A stretch of DNA of 64,000 nt from CAYPKG01 sp964411275 (lineage in GTDB: Bacteria > Bacillota > Clostridia > Christensenellales > CAG-138): positions 1 to 64,000 of the forward strand of contig CAYPKG010000008.1 in assembly GCA_964411275.1 (NCBI GenBank), in the 5' to 3' direction. The stretch's first letter is position 1; each line of letters starts with the position of its first letter. Position numbers and translations under genes: made by a program. The notes beneath the pieces were generated by a model. That model searched no databases. It was not told where the DNA came from and worked only from the letters and a program-made list of their open reading frames with translations. Of this stretch, positions 25,054 through 33,890 are shown one piece after another.

Positions 25054-25572
25054 ATGGACGCAATGGAAGCCATTTTAACCAGACGCAGCAAGCGCACATT
25101 CACGGACGAGCCCGTGACTCAGCAGCAGATTGAGGCCATCATCAAAGCGGGCATGTACGCCCCCAGCTCGACAAACATCCGCAACTGGGAGTTTTTAACC
25201 ATTACCGACCCGGTGAAGCTCGCGGCCATGGCGGACCTTTGCCGCCACTGGAAGCCCCTCACCGGCGCGGCGGTTGGGGTGGTGTGCTGTGTGGACGACT
25301 CACGCCTTGACGATACCCGGCGGGAGTTTGGTACCCAGAACGGCGCGGCAGCCACACAAAACATGCTGCTTGCGGCGCACGCGCTGGGACTTGGCGGCGT
25401 ATGGCTGAATAACGGCTTAGACCGCCCCCAGCACGGGCCGTCCAAAGCCCTTTTGGGCATTCCGGAGCACCTGCACGTGGTAAGCGTACTGGCAATCGGC
25501 CATCCGGCAGGGGACCCGCCCCAGCAACCCCAGCGGTTTGAACCGGAAAAGTGGCACAAAGAAGTATGGTAG
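25054..25572 (+). CDS. Nitroreductase-family flavoprotein
   Basis: 172 residues from the ATG at 25054, eight bases after GGAGG. FMN-binding elements are AILTRRSKRTFTDEPV at the N-terminus, MYAPSSTNIRNWEF, the ATQNMLLAAHALGLGGVWLN core, and VVSVLAIGHPAG. Members of this family are NAD(P)H-dependent FMN oxidoreductases acting on quinones, nitroaromatics or enones; the physiological substrate here is unknown. The 3' end overlaps the mnmE start by seven bases. Confidence 0.9.
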   Translation: MDAMEAILTRRSKRTFTDEPVTQQQIEAIIKAGMYAPSSTNIRNWEFLTITDPVKLAAMADLCRHWKPLTGAAVGVVCCVDDSRLDDTRREFGTQNGAAATQNMLLAAHALGLGGVWLNNGLDRPQHGPSKALLGIPEHLHVVSVLAIGHPAGDPPQQPQRFEPEKWHKEVW

Positions 25573-26903
25573 CTACCGACACAATCTACGCCCCGGCCAC
25601 CCCCGCGGGCGGAGCCATCGCCATCATTCGCGTCAGCGGGCCAGAGGCCATCCGCGCGGGACAAATTTTATCCGGCGTGGACATATCCCGCCACCCCCGG
25701 CTGATGCGGCGGGTGGCGTTGCGGGATGCTTCCGGCGCGGTATTTGACGATGCCATGCTGGTGTGTTTTCAGAAGCCCAAAAGCTATACCGGCGAGGACA
25801 TGCTGGAGCTATACTGCCATGGCGGGCCACAAGTGTTGCGGATGGCGTTTTCCTCCCTTCGCGCCCTCGGCCTTCGCCCGGCAGAGGCGGGGGAGTTTAC
25901 CAGGCGGGCGTTCTTAAACGGGAAAATGGACCTGACCCAGGCGGAAGCGGTAATGGATCTCATCAACGCCCAGGCTGCGGCAGGCGCCCGGGCCGCCCTT
26001 CACCAAATGCAGGGCAGGTTGCGGGACCGTATCGAAGCGCTGGAGAACCAGCTATTGGACGCACAAAGCGCCGTAGCCGCCGCAATCGATTATCCTGAGG
26101 AGATGGAAGCGGATGTCCTTTGCTCCCTTCCTGAAACGCTTTTAGGCATACTCAGCGCCCTTGGCGACCTGATCCAGGAAGGGCAGGCTGGAAGGCTTCT
26201 TAGAGAGGGGATTGGCGTGGCACTGGCCGGGCGGCCCAACGTGGGCAAGTCCAGCCTGTTAAACGCGCTGCTGGGCCGGGATCGGGCCATCGTCACCGAC
26301 CAGCCAGGCACCACCCGGGACACATTGGAGGAGCAGGCGGTTTTCGACGGCGTGCTGATTAGGCTTACCGACACCGCGGGGTTGAGGCAAGCGGCGGACG
26401 AGGCGGAAAAAATCGGCGTGGAACGGGCGCGGCAGGCGGTGGCGCAATCCGACATAGCGTTAATATTGCTGGACGGCTCAACCCCGCTTTTGGAAGAGGA
26501 TCGGGCGCTGCTCCAGGAGACAGAGACGGCGGCCCGGCTGATTTTGCGCACAAAATGCGACCTTCCCGCCGCGTGGGAAACTCCGCCGGGCATTGAATGC
26601 ATGCATGTCAGCGCGAAAACGGGCGAGGGGCTTCCCGCGCTCAAAGCCGCGATCCTGGCTCTCGCGGGGGCACAGGGCCTGGAACAAGGGGAAACGACGC
26701 TAACCAACGAGCGGCACATCCGCTGCCTCGTCGCTGCGGAAGCCTGCCTGCGGGCGGCGCTTTGTGCATTACAGGACGTGGGCCTCGACTGCGCGTCCAC
26801 GGACATGCAGGAAGCACTGCACCATCTGGGCGCCATCACCGGCCGGGATGTGGACGAGGCAATCATCGACCGGGTGTTTGAAAACTTCTGCGTGGGAAAA
26901 TAG
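25566..26903 (+). CDS. mnmE: tRNA uridine-5-carboxymethylaminomethyl modification GTPase
   Basis: 445 residues. The start ATG at 25566 gives the canonical VATDTIYAPATPAGGAIAII and overlaps the nitroreductase stop. The N-terminal formyl-tetrahydrofolate domain, a helical domain (TQAEAVMDLINAQ) and the inserted GTPase are all present: G1 GRPNVGKSSLLN, G2 TTRD, G3 DTAG, and a G4-like TKCDLP in place of NKxD. It ends in CVGK, the invariant Cys motif. With MnmG it modifies the wobble uridine of several tRNAs. MnmG, RsmG and YidC, its usual origin neighbours, are not next to it here. Confidence 0.96.
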   Translation: MVATDTIYAPATPAGGAIAIIRVSGPEAIRAGQILSGVDISRHPRLMRRVALRDASGAVFDDAMLVCFQKPKSYTGEDMLELYCHGGPQVLRMAFSSLRALGLRPAEAGEFTRRAFLNGKMDLTQAEAVMDLINAQAAAGARAALHQMQGRLRDRIEALENQLLDAQSAVAAAIDYPEEMEADVLCSLPETLLGILSALGDLIQEGQAGRLLREGIGVALAGRPNVGKSSLLNALLGRDRAIVTDQPGTTRDTLEEQAVFDGVLIRLTDTAGLRQAADEAEKIGVERARQAVAQSDIALILLDGSTPLLEEDRALLQETETAARLILRTKCDLPAAWETPPGIECMHVSAKTGEGLPALKAAILALAGAQGLEQGETTLTNERHIRCLVAAEACLRAALCALQDVGLDCASTDMQEALHHLGAITGRDVDEAIIDRVFENFCVGK

Positions 26904-26947
26904 CCTTTTTATGAAATGCCTTTCTTCCTAAATATATATACAGAAAC

Positions 26948-26976
26948 TGTACAATCGCCCCCGTTTATGGTATAAT
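26948..26976 (+). promoter_or_regulatory. Promoter in the mnmE-recF gap
   Basis: -35 TGTACA (26948-26953), a 17-base spacer and extended -10 TGGTATAAT (TATAAT 26971-26976). It would transcribe the inverted-repeat element and then recF. A GCCCCC (26957-26962) / GGGGGC (26992-26997) pair followed by seven T also overlaps it and may end the mnmE transcript. Confidence 0.55.
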
Positions 26977-27024
26977 TAATTCATAGACCCTGGGGGCTTT
27001 TTTTGTGTGTGCCAGTAGCCTAAG

Positions 27025-27176
27025 CTAGCCTAAGCAATGTAATCCGAACCCGCCGAAAATGGCACCATTTGGCGGATTGCTTTGTTTTCATCAGTCGGCA
27101 TAGCACCGCCGCTGACACAGTAGCGGCCTGTAATCCGCCGCCGCAAACCGGGTTCAGACTACATTGCCTAGGCTAG
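27025..27176. repeat. 152-bp element with 28-bp near-perfect terminal inverted repeats and internal hairpins
   Basis: Arms at 27025-27052 and 27149-27176 match as inverted repeats with three transitions in 28 bases. Inside are a hairpin at 27050-27075, a second inverted pair GGCGGATT (27071-27078) / AATCCGCC (27132-27139), and a small hairpin at 27091-27115. There is no ORF. CTAG stands at both ends. On the minus strand all three mismatches become G-U pairs. It could be a MITE or a structured RNA; I cannot decide which. Confidence 0.7.
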
Positions 27177-27191
27177 AAAACAGGAGGGTTC

Positions 27192-28304
27192 ATGCAGGTC
27201 ACGCGCATTCGGCTGCACAATTTTCGCAGCTATGAAAAGCTTACGCTGCAGCCCGCGCCGGGACTTTGTGTGCTGGTGGGGGAAAACGCGGCGGGCAAGA
27301 CCAATGTGCTTGAAAGCATGTTCCTTTGTGCCGTGGGCCGCAGCCACCGCACCCGCCACGACGCAGAGCTGATCCGCATGGGCCAGCCGGGGGCGCTGGT
27401 GGGGCTTGACATTGAAAAACGCAGCGGCTCCCACACCATCGAATGCCGGTTACGCCAGGACGAGCGGCGGCAGCTGACCATCGACGGCGCAGCCCTTACC
27501 CGCTCGGGAGAGCTTTTAGGTTGTCTCAACGTGGTCATGTTCTCGCCGGAGGACCTGAAGCTTGTCAAGCAGGGCCCCGCTGAACGGCGGCGGTTTATGG
27601 ATATGGAGCTAAGCCAGCTGCAGCCCGCATATTACTATAAGCTGCAGCGCTATAATGGTGCGCTCAGGCAGAGAAACGCCCTGTTGAAGGACTGGGCCCA
27701 TTGCGAAAAACCGGTGCTGGAGGTGTTTACCCAGCAGCTGGCGCAATTGGGGGCGGCGGTCATTGTTGAGCGGGCCGCGTTCCTTGCCCGGATTGGCGTT
27801 CTGGCCGCAAGCGCCCAGCACACACTTTCCGACGGGCGGGAAGTGCTGACGCTTCGCTACCAGCCGGCGCTACCAGCCGACACAGCGGACCTGGTGACGG
27901 CGCTGTACGACCAGATGATGGCCACCGCAGAGCGTGACGCCCTCCGCTACGGAGGAAACACCGCCACCGGCCCGCACCGGGACGATTTCTCGCTGGCCAT
28001 CGGCGGGAAAGACGCCCGGATCTATGCCTCCCAGGGGCAGCAGCGCACAGCGGCGCTGTCACTGAAGCTGGCCCAGTTAAAGCTCATGCGGGAGGAACGG
28101 GGCGACGCGCCCGTGCTGCTTCTCGACGACGTGCTCTCCGAACTGGACGAGGGCCGGCAAAGGATGCTGTCTGATGCCATGCGCGGCTGCCAGACGTTTC
28201 TCACGTGTACGCACCTGTCGGGGCTTGCCGGATGCGGTTTGGGCGGGCCTGGGGAACAAACCGTTTACCGGGTGAAGGACGGGACGGTTTTGGCGGAAGG
28301 TTGA
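27192..28304 (+). CDS. recF: DNA replication and repair protein RecF
   Basis: 370 residues after CAGGAGGGTTC. It starts MQVTRIRLHNFRSYEKLTL, followed by Walker A LVGENAAGKTNVLES. The signature YASQGQQRTAALSLKLAQL and Walker B VLLLDDVLSELDE identify an ABC/SMC-type ATPase. RecF loads RecA at gapped DNA with RecO and RecR. It heads the recF-remB-gyrB-gyrA group, the order found next to dnaN in Bacillus, but here it is 33 kb from dnaN. Confidence 0.96.
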   Translation: MQVTRIRLHNFRSYEKLTLQPAPGLCVLVGENAAGKTNVLESMFLCAVGRSHRTRHDAELIRMGQPGALVGLDIEKRSGSHTIECRLRQDERRQLTIDGAALTRSGELLGCLNVVMFSPEDLKLVKQGPAERRRFMDMELSQLQPAYYYKLQRYNGALRQRNALLKDWAHCEKPVLEVFTQQLAQLGAAVIVERAAFLARIGVLAASAQHTLSDGREVLTLRYQPALPADTADLVTALYDQMMATAERDALRYGGNTATGPHRDDFSLAIGGKDARIYASQGQQRTAALSLKLAQLKLMREERGDAPVLLLDDVLSELDEGRQRMLSDAMRGCQTFLTCTHLSGLAGCGLGGPGEQTVYRVKDGTVLAEG

Positions 28305-28410
28305 ACGTAAGCTGTCATCCTGAAGTCCGTGAAAGGGTCATTGGATCGATGGCAAGGGGCTTTCATCCTCACATAAATTGGGAATACTTACCGGTACAGG
28401 AGGCTAAGGC

Positions 28411-28671
28411 ATGATCATACACCTTGGATGGGACGTGGCGGTGACGTTGGAGCGCATCATAGCGATATTAAGCGCAGCCACCGCCAACGCCGCGCCGGAA
28501 ACCCGCAGCCTGATTGCCCAGGCAAAGGCCCAGCGCCGGTTTACTCCCTGTCCAGGTGCGGCGAAGGCGTATGTGCTGATACAGGATCCGGAGGGAGCCC
28601 TTTTCGTAATCGCCTCCTCTATCAGCCCGGCCACGCTGCGAAAGCGGCTGGAACGGCCGGTATACCAATAA
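28411..28671 (+). CDS. remB: RemB-like protein (extracellular matrix regulator family, YaaB)
   Basis: 86 residues. The start MIIHLGWDVAVTLERIIAIL matches the short DUF370-type RemB family, and its place between recF and gyrB matches yaaB of Bacillus subtilis. It ends SSISPATLRKRLERP, like the family's C-terminus (SSxTLKKR). In Bacillus the family influences biofilm matrix genes; a role here is inferred only from homology. The ribosome-binding site is CAGGAGG. Confidence 0.85.
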   Translation: MIIHLGWDVAVTLERIIAILSAATANAAPETRSLIAQAKAQRRFTPCPGAAKAYVLIQDPEGALFVIASSISPATLRKRLERPVYQ

Positions 28672-28737
28672 TCGAAAACGACTTAAAATATTCAAACGCA
28701 TTGCGGCCTTGTGCCGCGCATCGGAGGTAAAAAAAGC

Positions 28738-30678
28738 ATGAGCAACGCACCCCAGCATTATGATGCAAATGAAATCCAGGTTCTGGAGGGGCTTGAGGCT
28801 GTCCGGCGCAGGCCGGGCATGTACATCGGCTCTACCGACACCCGGGGCCTTCACCAGCTCATCACAGAGGTGGTGGACAATTCCATCGACGAGGCCCTCG
28901 CGGGGTTTTGTACCCACATCGAAATCACCATTCACAAGGACAATTCCGTCACCGTCCAGGACAACGGCCGGGGCATTCCCGTGGGCTATCACGAAAAGAC
29001 CGGCAAGGACGCGCTGGAAGTGGCGTTGACAATGCTGCACGCGGGCGGCAAGTTCGGCGGCGGGAGCTACAAAGTCTCCGGCGGCCTGCATGGCGTGGGC
29101 GTCAGCTGCGTAAACGCCCTGTCCGAGCAGATGCGGGTGGAAGTCCGCAGGGACGACAAAGTCTATGTACAGACGTATTCTAGGGGCCTGCCCACAAGCG
29201 AGGTCTACGAGGAAGGCGCCTGGGTAGGCGGGGAAAGCGGCACTAGGGTGTGGTTCCTGCCGGACGCTGAGATATTCGACGAGGTGAACTTCCATTTCGA
29301 CACGCTGACCACAAGGCTTCGGGAGCTTGCGTTTTTGAACCGGGGGATCACGATCACCGTCAAGGACGAGCGGCCTGAGGAGGCCGTGCTCAAAAGCTAT
29401 TATTATGAGGGCGGCATCGTCAGCTTTGTGCAGTACCTCAACAAAAACAAGGACGTGCTGCATCCGGAGCCGATTTTTATCACCACCACACGGGATGATG
29501 ACGACGGCAGCCAGACCGCCAGCGTGGAAGTCGCCATGCAGTACCATGACGGGTACAACGAAAACATATTCACGTTTGCCAACAACATCAACACCATTGA
29601 GGGCGGCAGCCATCTTACGGGCTTTCGTTCGGCGCTGACCCGGGTGGTGAACGACTACGCGAAAAAATCCAACCTGCAGCGGCCCACGGATCCCCCCCTC
29701 TCGGGGGAGGACATCCGCGAAGGGCTGACGGCAATCGTCAGCGTAAAGCTGATGGAACCGCAGTTTGAGGGGCAAACGAAGACGAAGCTTGGCAATGCCG
29801 ACGTGCGGCCGCTGGTGGAAAGCGCAGTGGCGGAGGGGCTATCCAACTATCTCGAAGAAAACCCCCATGTTGCCCGGACCATCGTGGACAAATGCGTGAC
29901 CGCCTCCCGGGCCCGCGACGCGGCCCGCCGGGCGCGGGAATTGACCCGCCGTAAAACCGCACTGGACAGCACAAGCCTGCCAGGGAAGCTGGCGGACTGC
30001 CAGGAAGCCGATCCCGCCCTGTGCGAGCTGTTTATTGTAGAGGGCGACTCCGCCGGCGGCTCCGCCAAGCAGGGGAGAAATCCCAAGTATCAGGCGATCC
30101 TGCCGTTGCGCGGCAAGATACTGAACGTGGAAAAGACGCGGCTGGACAAGATATTGGCCAACGCCGAGATCAAGGCCATGATCACTGCCTTCGGCGCGGG
30201 GCTGGACACGGACTTTGACGTAAGCAAGCTACGCTATCACAAGATCGTTTGCATGACCGACGCGGACGTGGACGGCAGCCACATCAGGACATTGCTGTTG
30301 ACTTTCTTTTACCGGTACATGCGCCCGCTGATCGAGCAGGGATATGTCTACATCGCCCAGCCTCCCCTTTTCAAAGTCAGCCGGGGCAAAAACATCGAGC
30401 GCTACGCCTATTCCGACGAGGAGCTCGAAGCCATCCTCACGGAAATCGGCCGGGAGCCCAAGCCCACAATCCAGCGCTACAAGGGCCTTGGCGAGATGAA
30501 CCCGGAGCAGCTGTGGGAAACCACAATGGACCCTGACCGCAGGATCATGCTGCAGGTGCATTTGGAGGACGCCATGCGCACCGATGAGATATTCACGATC
30601 CTCATGGGCGACAAGGTGGAGCCACGGCGGGAGTTTATCGAAAATAACTCCAAGCTGGTGACCAATCTGGATATCTGA
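28738..30678 (+). CDS. gyrB: DNA gyrase subunit B
   Basis: 646 residues from the ATG at 28738 (GGAGG ten bases upstream); an upstream in-frame extension is not conserved. The GHKL ATPase shows EGLEAVRRRPGMYIGST, EVVDNSIDEALAG, VQDNGRGIPV and GGLHGVGVS. The transducer domain carries the QTKTKLGN loop. The TOPRIM domain has EGDSAGGSAKQGR and DADVDGSHIRTLLLTF. The C-terminus ends with the GyrA-binding tail (LWETTMDPD). Supplies ATPase and metal-binding functions for negative supercoiling. Forms an operon with gyrA. Confidence 0.98.
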   Translation: MSNAPQHYDANEIQVLEGLEAVRRRPGMYIGSTDTRGLHQLITEVVDNSIDEALAGFCTHIEITIHKDNSVTVQDNGRGIPVGYHEKTGKDALEVALTMLHAGGKFGGGSYKVSGGLHGVGVSCVNALSEQMRVEVRRDDKVYVQTYSRGLPTSEVYEEGAWVGGESGTRVWFLPDAEIFDEVNFHFDTLTTRLRELAFLNRGITITVKDERPEEAVLKSYYYEGGIVSFVQYLNKNKDVLHPEPIFITTTRDDDDGSQTASVEVAMQYHDGYNENIFTFANNINTIEGGSHLTGFRSALTRVVNDYAKKSNLQRPTDPPLSGEDIREGLTAIVSVKLMEPQFEGQTKTKLGNADVRPLVESAVAEGLSNYLEENPHVARTIVDKCVTASRARDAARRARELTRRKTALDSTSLPGKLADCQEADPALCELFIVEGDSAGGSAKQGRNPKYQAILPLRGKILNVEKTRLDKILANAEIKAMITAFGAGLDTDFDVSKLRYHKIVCMTDADVDGSHIRTLLLTFFYRYMRPLIEQGYVYIAQPPLFKVSRGKNIERYAYSDEELEAILTEIGREPKPTIQRYKGLGEMNPEQLWETTMDPDRRIMLQVHLEDAMRTDEIFTILMGDKVEPRREFIENNSKLVTNLDI

Positions 30679-30720
30679 GGGCAGGCTGGATAGGGCTTAT
30701 TGGAAAGGAAACAAAGGGAT

Positions 30721-33216
30721 ATGAACGATCAAAAGCATATTATACCGCTGGACCTTGAGTCGGAAATGAAGAAATCTTTCATTTCCTACGCCATGGCGGT
30801 TATCATCAACCGGGCGCTGCCCGACGTGCGCGACGGGCTTAAGCCGGTGCACCGGCGCATCCTGTATTCCATGGATGAACTGGGGCTGCAGCCTGACAAA
30901 CCATTCCGTAAATCCGCGCGTATCGTGGGCGACGTGCTGGGCAAGTACCATCCCCATGGCGATAGCTCCGTGTACGACGCCATGGTGCGCTTGGCGCAAG
31001 AGTTTAACACCCGGTATCCACTGGTGGAGGGGCACGGCAACTTCGGCTCCGTAGACGGCGACAGCGCCGCCGCCATGCGGTATACGGAAGCGCGCTTTTC
31101 CAAGATGGCAATGGCCATGATTGCGGATATCGACAAGAACACGGTGGATTTCTACCCGAACTTTGACGAAACGCTGATGCAGCCTAAGGTGCTGCCCGCC
31201 CGGTATCCGAACCTTTTGGTCAACGGCTCCGGCGGCATCGCCGTGGGCATGGCCACAAACATACCGCCCCATAACCTAAGGGAAACCGTGGATGCGGTGT
31301 GCGCGCTCATCGATAACCCCGAAATCACCGTGGAAGAGCTGATGGCATACATGCCCGGCCCGGACTTCCCCACCGGCGGCATTATATTGGGCATGTCTGG
31401 CATCGCCCAGGCCTACCGCACCGGCCGGGGCCGCATTCTGGTGCGCGCCCGGGCGGAGATCGAGCAATACGCCCCCAACAAGTCCCGCATCATCGTCACG
31501 GAAATTCCGTATCAGGTGAACAAGGCGCGGCTGGTGGAGCGCATCGCGGAGCTGACCCATGAAAAGCGGCTGGACGGCATTTCCGCCTTGCGGGACGAAA
31601 GCGACCGCAACGGCATGCGCATCGTCATCGAACTCAAAAAGGACGTCAACGCCAACGTGGTGTTGAACCAGCTTTACAAGCACACCGCCATGCAGGATAC
31701 ATTCGGCGTGATCATGCTGGCGCTGGTGGACTCGGAGCCGAAGGTTCTCAATCTCAAGCAGATGCTCTATTATTATCTCGAGCATCAAAAGGAGGTTGTC
31801 ACCCGCCGTACCCAGTACGATCTGGAGCGGGCGAAAGAGCGGCTGCATATATTAGAGGGGTTATTAAAAGCCCTGGACAATATCGACGAGATCGTGGATC
31901 TCATCAAAAAATCCAGCAACGGCCAGGAGGCAAAGGCCCGGCTGATAGAGCGGTTTGCCTTCTCCGAAAAGCAGGCCCAGGCCATCCTGGACATGCGCCT
32001 GCAGCGCCTGACCGGTCTGGAGCGGGAGCGCCTGCAAAACGAGCATCAGGAGCTTACAAAGACCGTGGAGTATCTCGAGAGCATTCTCGCGGACGAGGGG
32101 CTTCTGCTTTCCATCATCAAGACGGAGGTCTGCGCGGTGCGGGACAAATATTCGGACGCCCGGCGCACGGAAATTTCCCAGATGGTGGACGACATCGATT
32201 TGGACGACATCATTCAGGAAGAGGAAATGGCCGTGACGTTGACGCATTTGGGCTATGTCAAGCGGCTGAGCCTGGACACCTACCGCACGCAAAAGCGGGG
32301 CGGCAGGGGCGTCATAGGCCAGGGCACCCGGGATGAAGATTTTGTGGAGCATTTGTTTACCACCTCCACCCATGACCATATCATGTTCTTTACCAACCTG
32401 GGCCGGGCCTTCAAGCTGAAATGCTACACCATTCCTGAGGCGGGCCGCACCGCGAAAGGCACCGCTATCGTGAACCTGCTGCAGCTTCAGGGGGGCGAGC
32501 GGATTACCGCGGTGTTCCCCTTGCACCGGGGCATGGAAGGGGAGTATCTCGTCATGGCCACCCGGGAGGGCGTGATCAAAAAGACGCCCCTTGGAGATTA
32601 TGACAACATCCGTAAGGGCGGGCTGATTGCCTTGAACCTGAGGGAAGGGGACGAGCTCATCGCCGTACAGCATTCCTCCGGCAACGACGAGTTTATCCTC
32701 GCCACCAGAAAAGGCATGAGCATCCGCTTCCACGAGGGCGACGTCCGGGCAATGGGCAGAACCGCCACAGGCGTGCGCTCCATCAACCTGGCCGAGGGTG
32801 ACTGCGTGGTGGGTATGGTGAAGGTCGTGCCGGAGCTCAACGTGCTGACCGTAACCGAAAACGGCATGGGCAAGTGCACGCCGGAGGAAGCATACCGCGG
32901 GCAGAAGCGAGGCGGTAAGGGCATCATCGCCATGGCCATCAACGAAAAGACCGGGGACCTGTGCGGGCTTAAGATGGTGGACGGCAGCGAGGACCTCCTT
33001 CTCATCCGGGACGACGGCATGGTCATCCGCATGCCGGTAAACGGCATCAGCGTCACCGTCAGCCGCTCCACCCAAGGCGTGCGCTTGATGCGGGCGGAAG
33101 AAGGCACCCGGGTTGTCAGCATCACGCTCACCGAGCACAGCGAGGAGGAAGAAAGCGAAGAAGTTCTCGCTGAGGCGGTTGAAACAGCGGTTGAACCGGA
33201 AAATACGCAAGAATAA
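30721..33216 (+). CDS. gyrA: DNA gyrase subunit A
   Basis: 831 residues from the ATG at 30721. The breakage-reunion domain begins DLESEMKKSFISYAMAVII, with PDVRDGLKPVHRRILY and the quinolone region YHPHGDSSVYDAMVR. The catalytic tyrosine is Tyr121 in AMRYTEARFS. The C-terminal beta-pinwheel includes the GyrA-box QKRGGRGVIG (QRRGGKG type), which distinguishes gyrase from topoisomerase IV. An acidic tail rich in Glu ends the protein. A strong terminator follows. Confidence 0.98.
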   Translation: MNDQKHIIPLDLESEMKKSFISYAMAVIINRALPDVRDGLKPVHRRILYSMDELGLQPDKPFRKSARIVGDVLGKYHPHGDSSVYDAMVRLAQEFNTRYPLVEGHGNFGSVDGDSAAAMRYTEARFSKMAMAMIADIDKNTVDFYPNFDETLMQPKVLPARYPNLLVNGSGGIAVGMATNIPPHNLRETVDAVCALIDNPEITVEELMAYMPGPDFPTGGIILGMSGIAQAYRTGRGRILVRARAEIEQYAPNKSRIIVTEIPYQVNKARLVERIAELTHEKRLDGISALRDESDRNGMRIVIELKKDVNANVVLNQLYKHTAMQDTFGVIMLALVDSEPKVLNLKQMLYYYLEHQKEVVTRRTQYDLERAKERLHILEGLLKALDNIDEIVDLIKKSSNGQEAKARLIERFAFSEKQAQAILDMRLQRLTGLERERLQNEHQELTKTVEYLESILADEGLLLSIIKTEVCAVRDKYSDARRTEISQMVDDIDLDDIIQEEEMAVTLTHLGYVKRLSLDTYRTQKRGGRGVIGQGTRDEDFVEHLFTTSTHDHIMFFTNLGRAFKLKCYTIPEAGRTAKGTAIVNLLQLQGGERITAVFPLHRGMEGEYLVMATREGVIKKTPLGDYDNIRKGGLIALNLREGDELIAVQHSSGNDEFILATRKGMSIRFHEGDVRAMGRTATGVRSINLAEGDCVVGMVKVVPELNVLTVTENGMGKCTPEEAYRGQKRGGKGIIAMAINEKTGDLCGLKMVDGSEDLLLIRDDGMVIRMPVNGISVTVSRSTQGVRLMRAEEGTRVVSITLTEHSEEEESEEVLAEAVETAVEPENTQE

Positions 33217-33276
33217 GAACCGGACGGTAGCAGCAATGAACTGACGTAAAAAAATAGACAAAGAATTAAGCAGCAG

Positions 33277-33325
33277 CGAGGGCTTGAAGTCTGTGAAGAG
33301 CAGGCGGCAAGCCCTCGAGTTTTTA
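33277..33325 (+). terminator. Intrinsic terminator of the gyrBA operon
   Basis: CGAGGGCTTG (33277-33286) pairs perfectly with CAAGCCCTCG (33308-33317), followed by a T run (33320-33324). Confidence 0.85.
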
Positions 33326-33385
33326 CGTGTAGTAATCGAGATGATCCATAGGTTCCGCCATAAAATGGCATTCTTTAAAGCTTCC

Positions 33386-33414
33386 TTGCCAGGGATGTGT
33401 TGCCGCAATATAAT
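33386..33414 (+). promoter_or_regulatory. Promoter of the HTH-kinase operon
   Basis: -35 TTGCCA (33386-33391), a 17-base spacer and consensus -10 TATAAT (33409-33414), 48 bases before the first gene. Confidence 0.75.
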
Positions 33415-33461
33415 AGATGTATCGGAGGTATATAATACCATTTCTGAATATGGAGGAAACT

Positions 33462-33890
33462 ATGGCCGAAAAACTGACGGAAGAATTATTGAATAAATTG
33501 CTATTTACAAGTTCCCTTTCCTCGTATCTTGATCATGAGCTTATGGACAAAAATATCAGTTTGTCCGATTACTTGAATACACAGCTTGAATTGAAGCAGC
33601 GAAAGAAAAGCGATGTCATACGGGAAAGCAAGCTGAATTCCACTTTTGCGTACCAGATTTTTTCCGGTGATAGAAACGCAAGCAAGGACAAGCTATTGCA
33701 GCTTTCTTTTTCTATGCGCCTTGATCTGCGGGAAACGCAGCGGCTCTTAAAAATCGCCAATGCAGGAGAGCTTTATTGCAAAAACCGCCGGGATGCTATC
33801 ATCATTTATTGTATTTCTCAAAATATGACATTGGCGCAAACCGATGATACCCTGTTTCAGTTTGACGAAGCAACGATTTGTGAGGAATGA
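33462..33890 (+). CDS. Small HTH-like protein paired with a Ser/Thr kinase
   Basis: 142 residues from the ATG at 33462, five bases after GGAGG. The N-terminus (about 1-40, LSDYLNTQLELKQRKKS) is helical. The middle, KSDVIRESKLNSTFAYQIFSG, then DRNASKDKLLQLSFSMRL, reads like an XRE-type HTH, and RETQRLLKIANAGELY, CKNRRDAIIIYCI and LAQTDDTLFQF complete a compact helical fold. I recall similar proteins next to eukaryote-like kinases in gut Bacillota, but know of no assigned function. The stop overlaps the kinase start (ATGA), so the two are probably made together; it may be the kinase's substrate or its DNA-binding output (inference). Confidence 0.8.
   Translation: MAEKLTEELLNKLLFTSSLSSYLDHELMDKNISLSDYLNTQLELKQRKKSDVIRESKLNSTFAYQIFSGDRNASKDKLLQLSFSMRLDLRETQRLLKIANAGELYCKNRRDAIIIYCISQNMTLAQTDDTLFQFDEATICEE

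Noticed and set aside
27025..27176. tRNA or tRNA-like gene
   Set aside because: The branched fold has no anticodon arm, T-loop GTTCRA or CCA context, and the outer stem is far too long.
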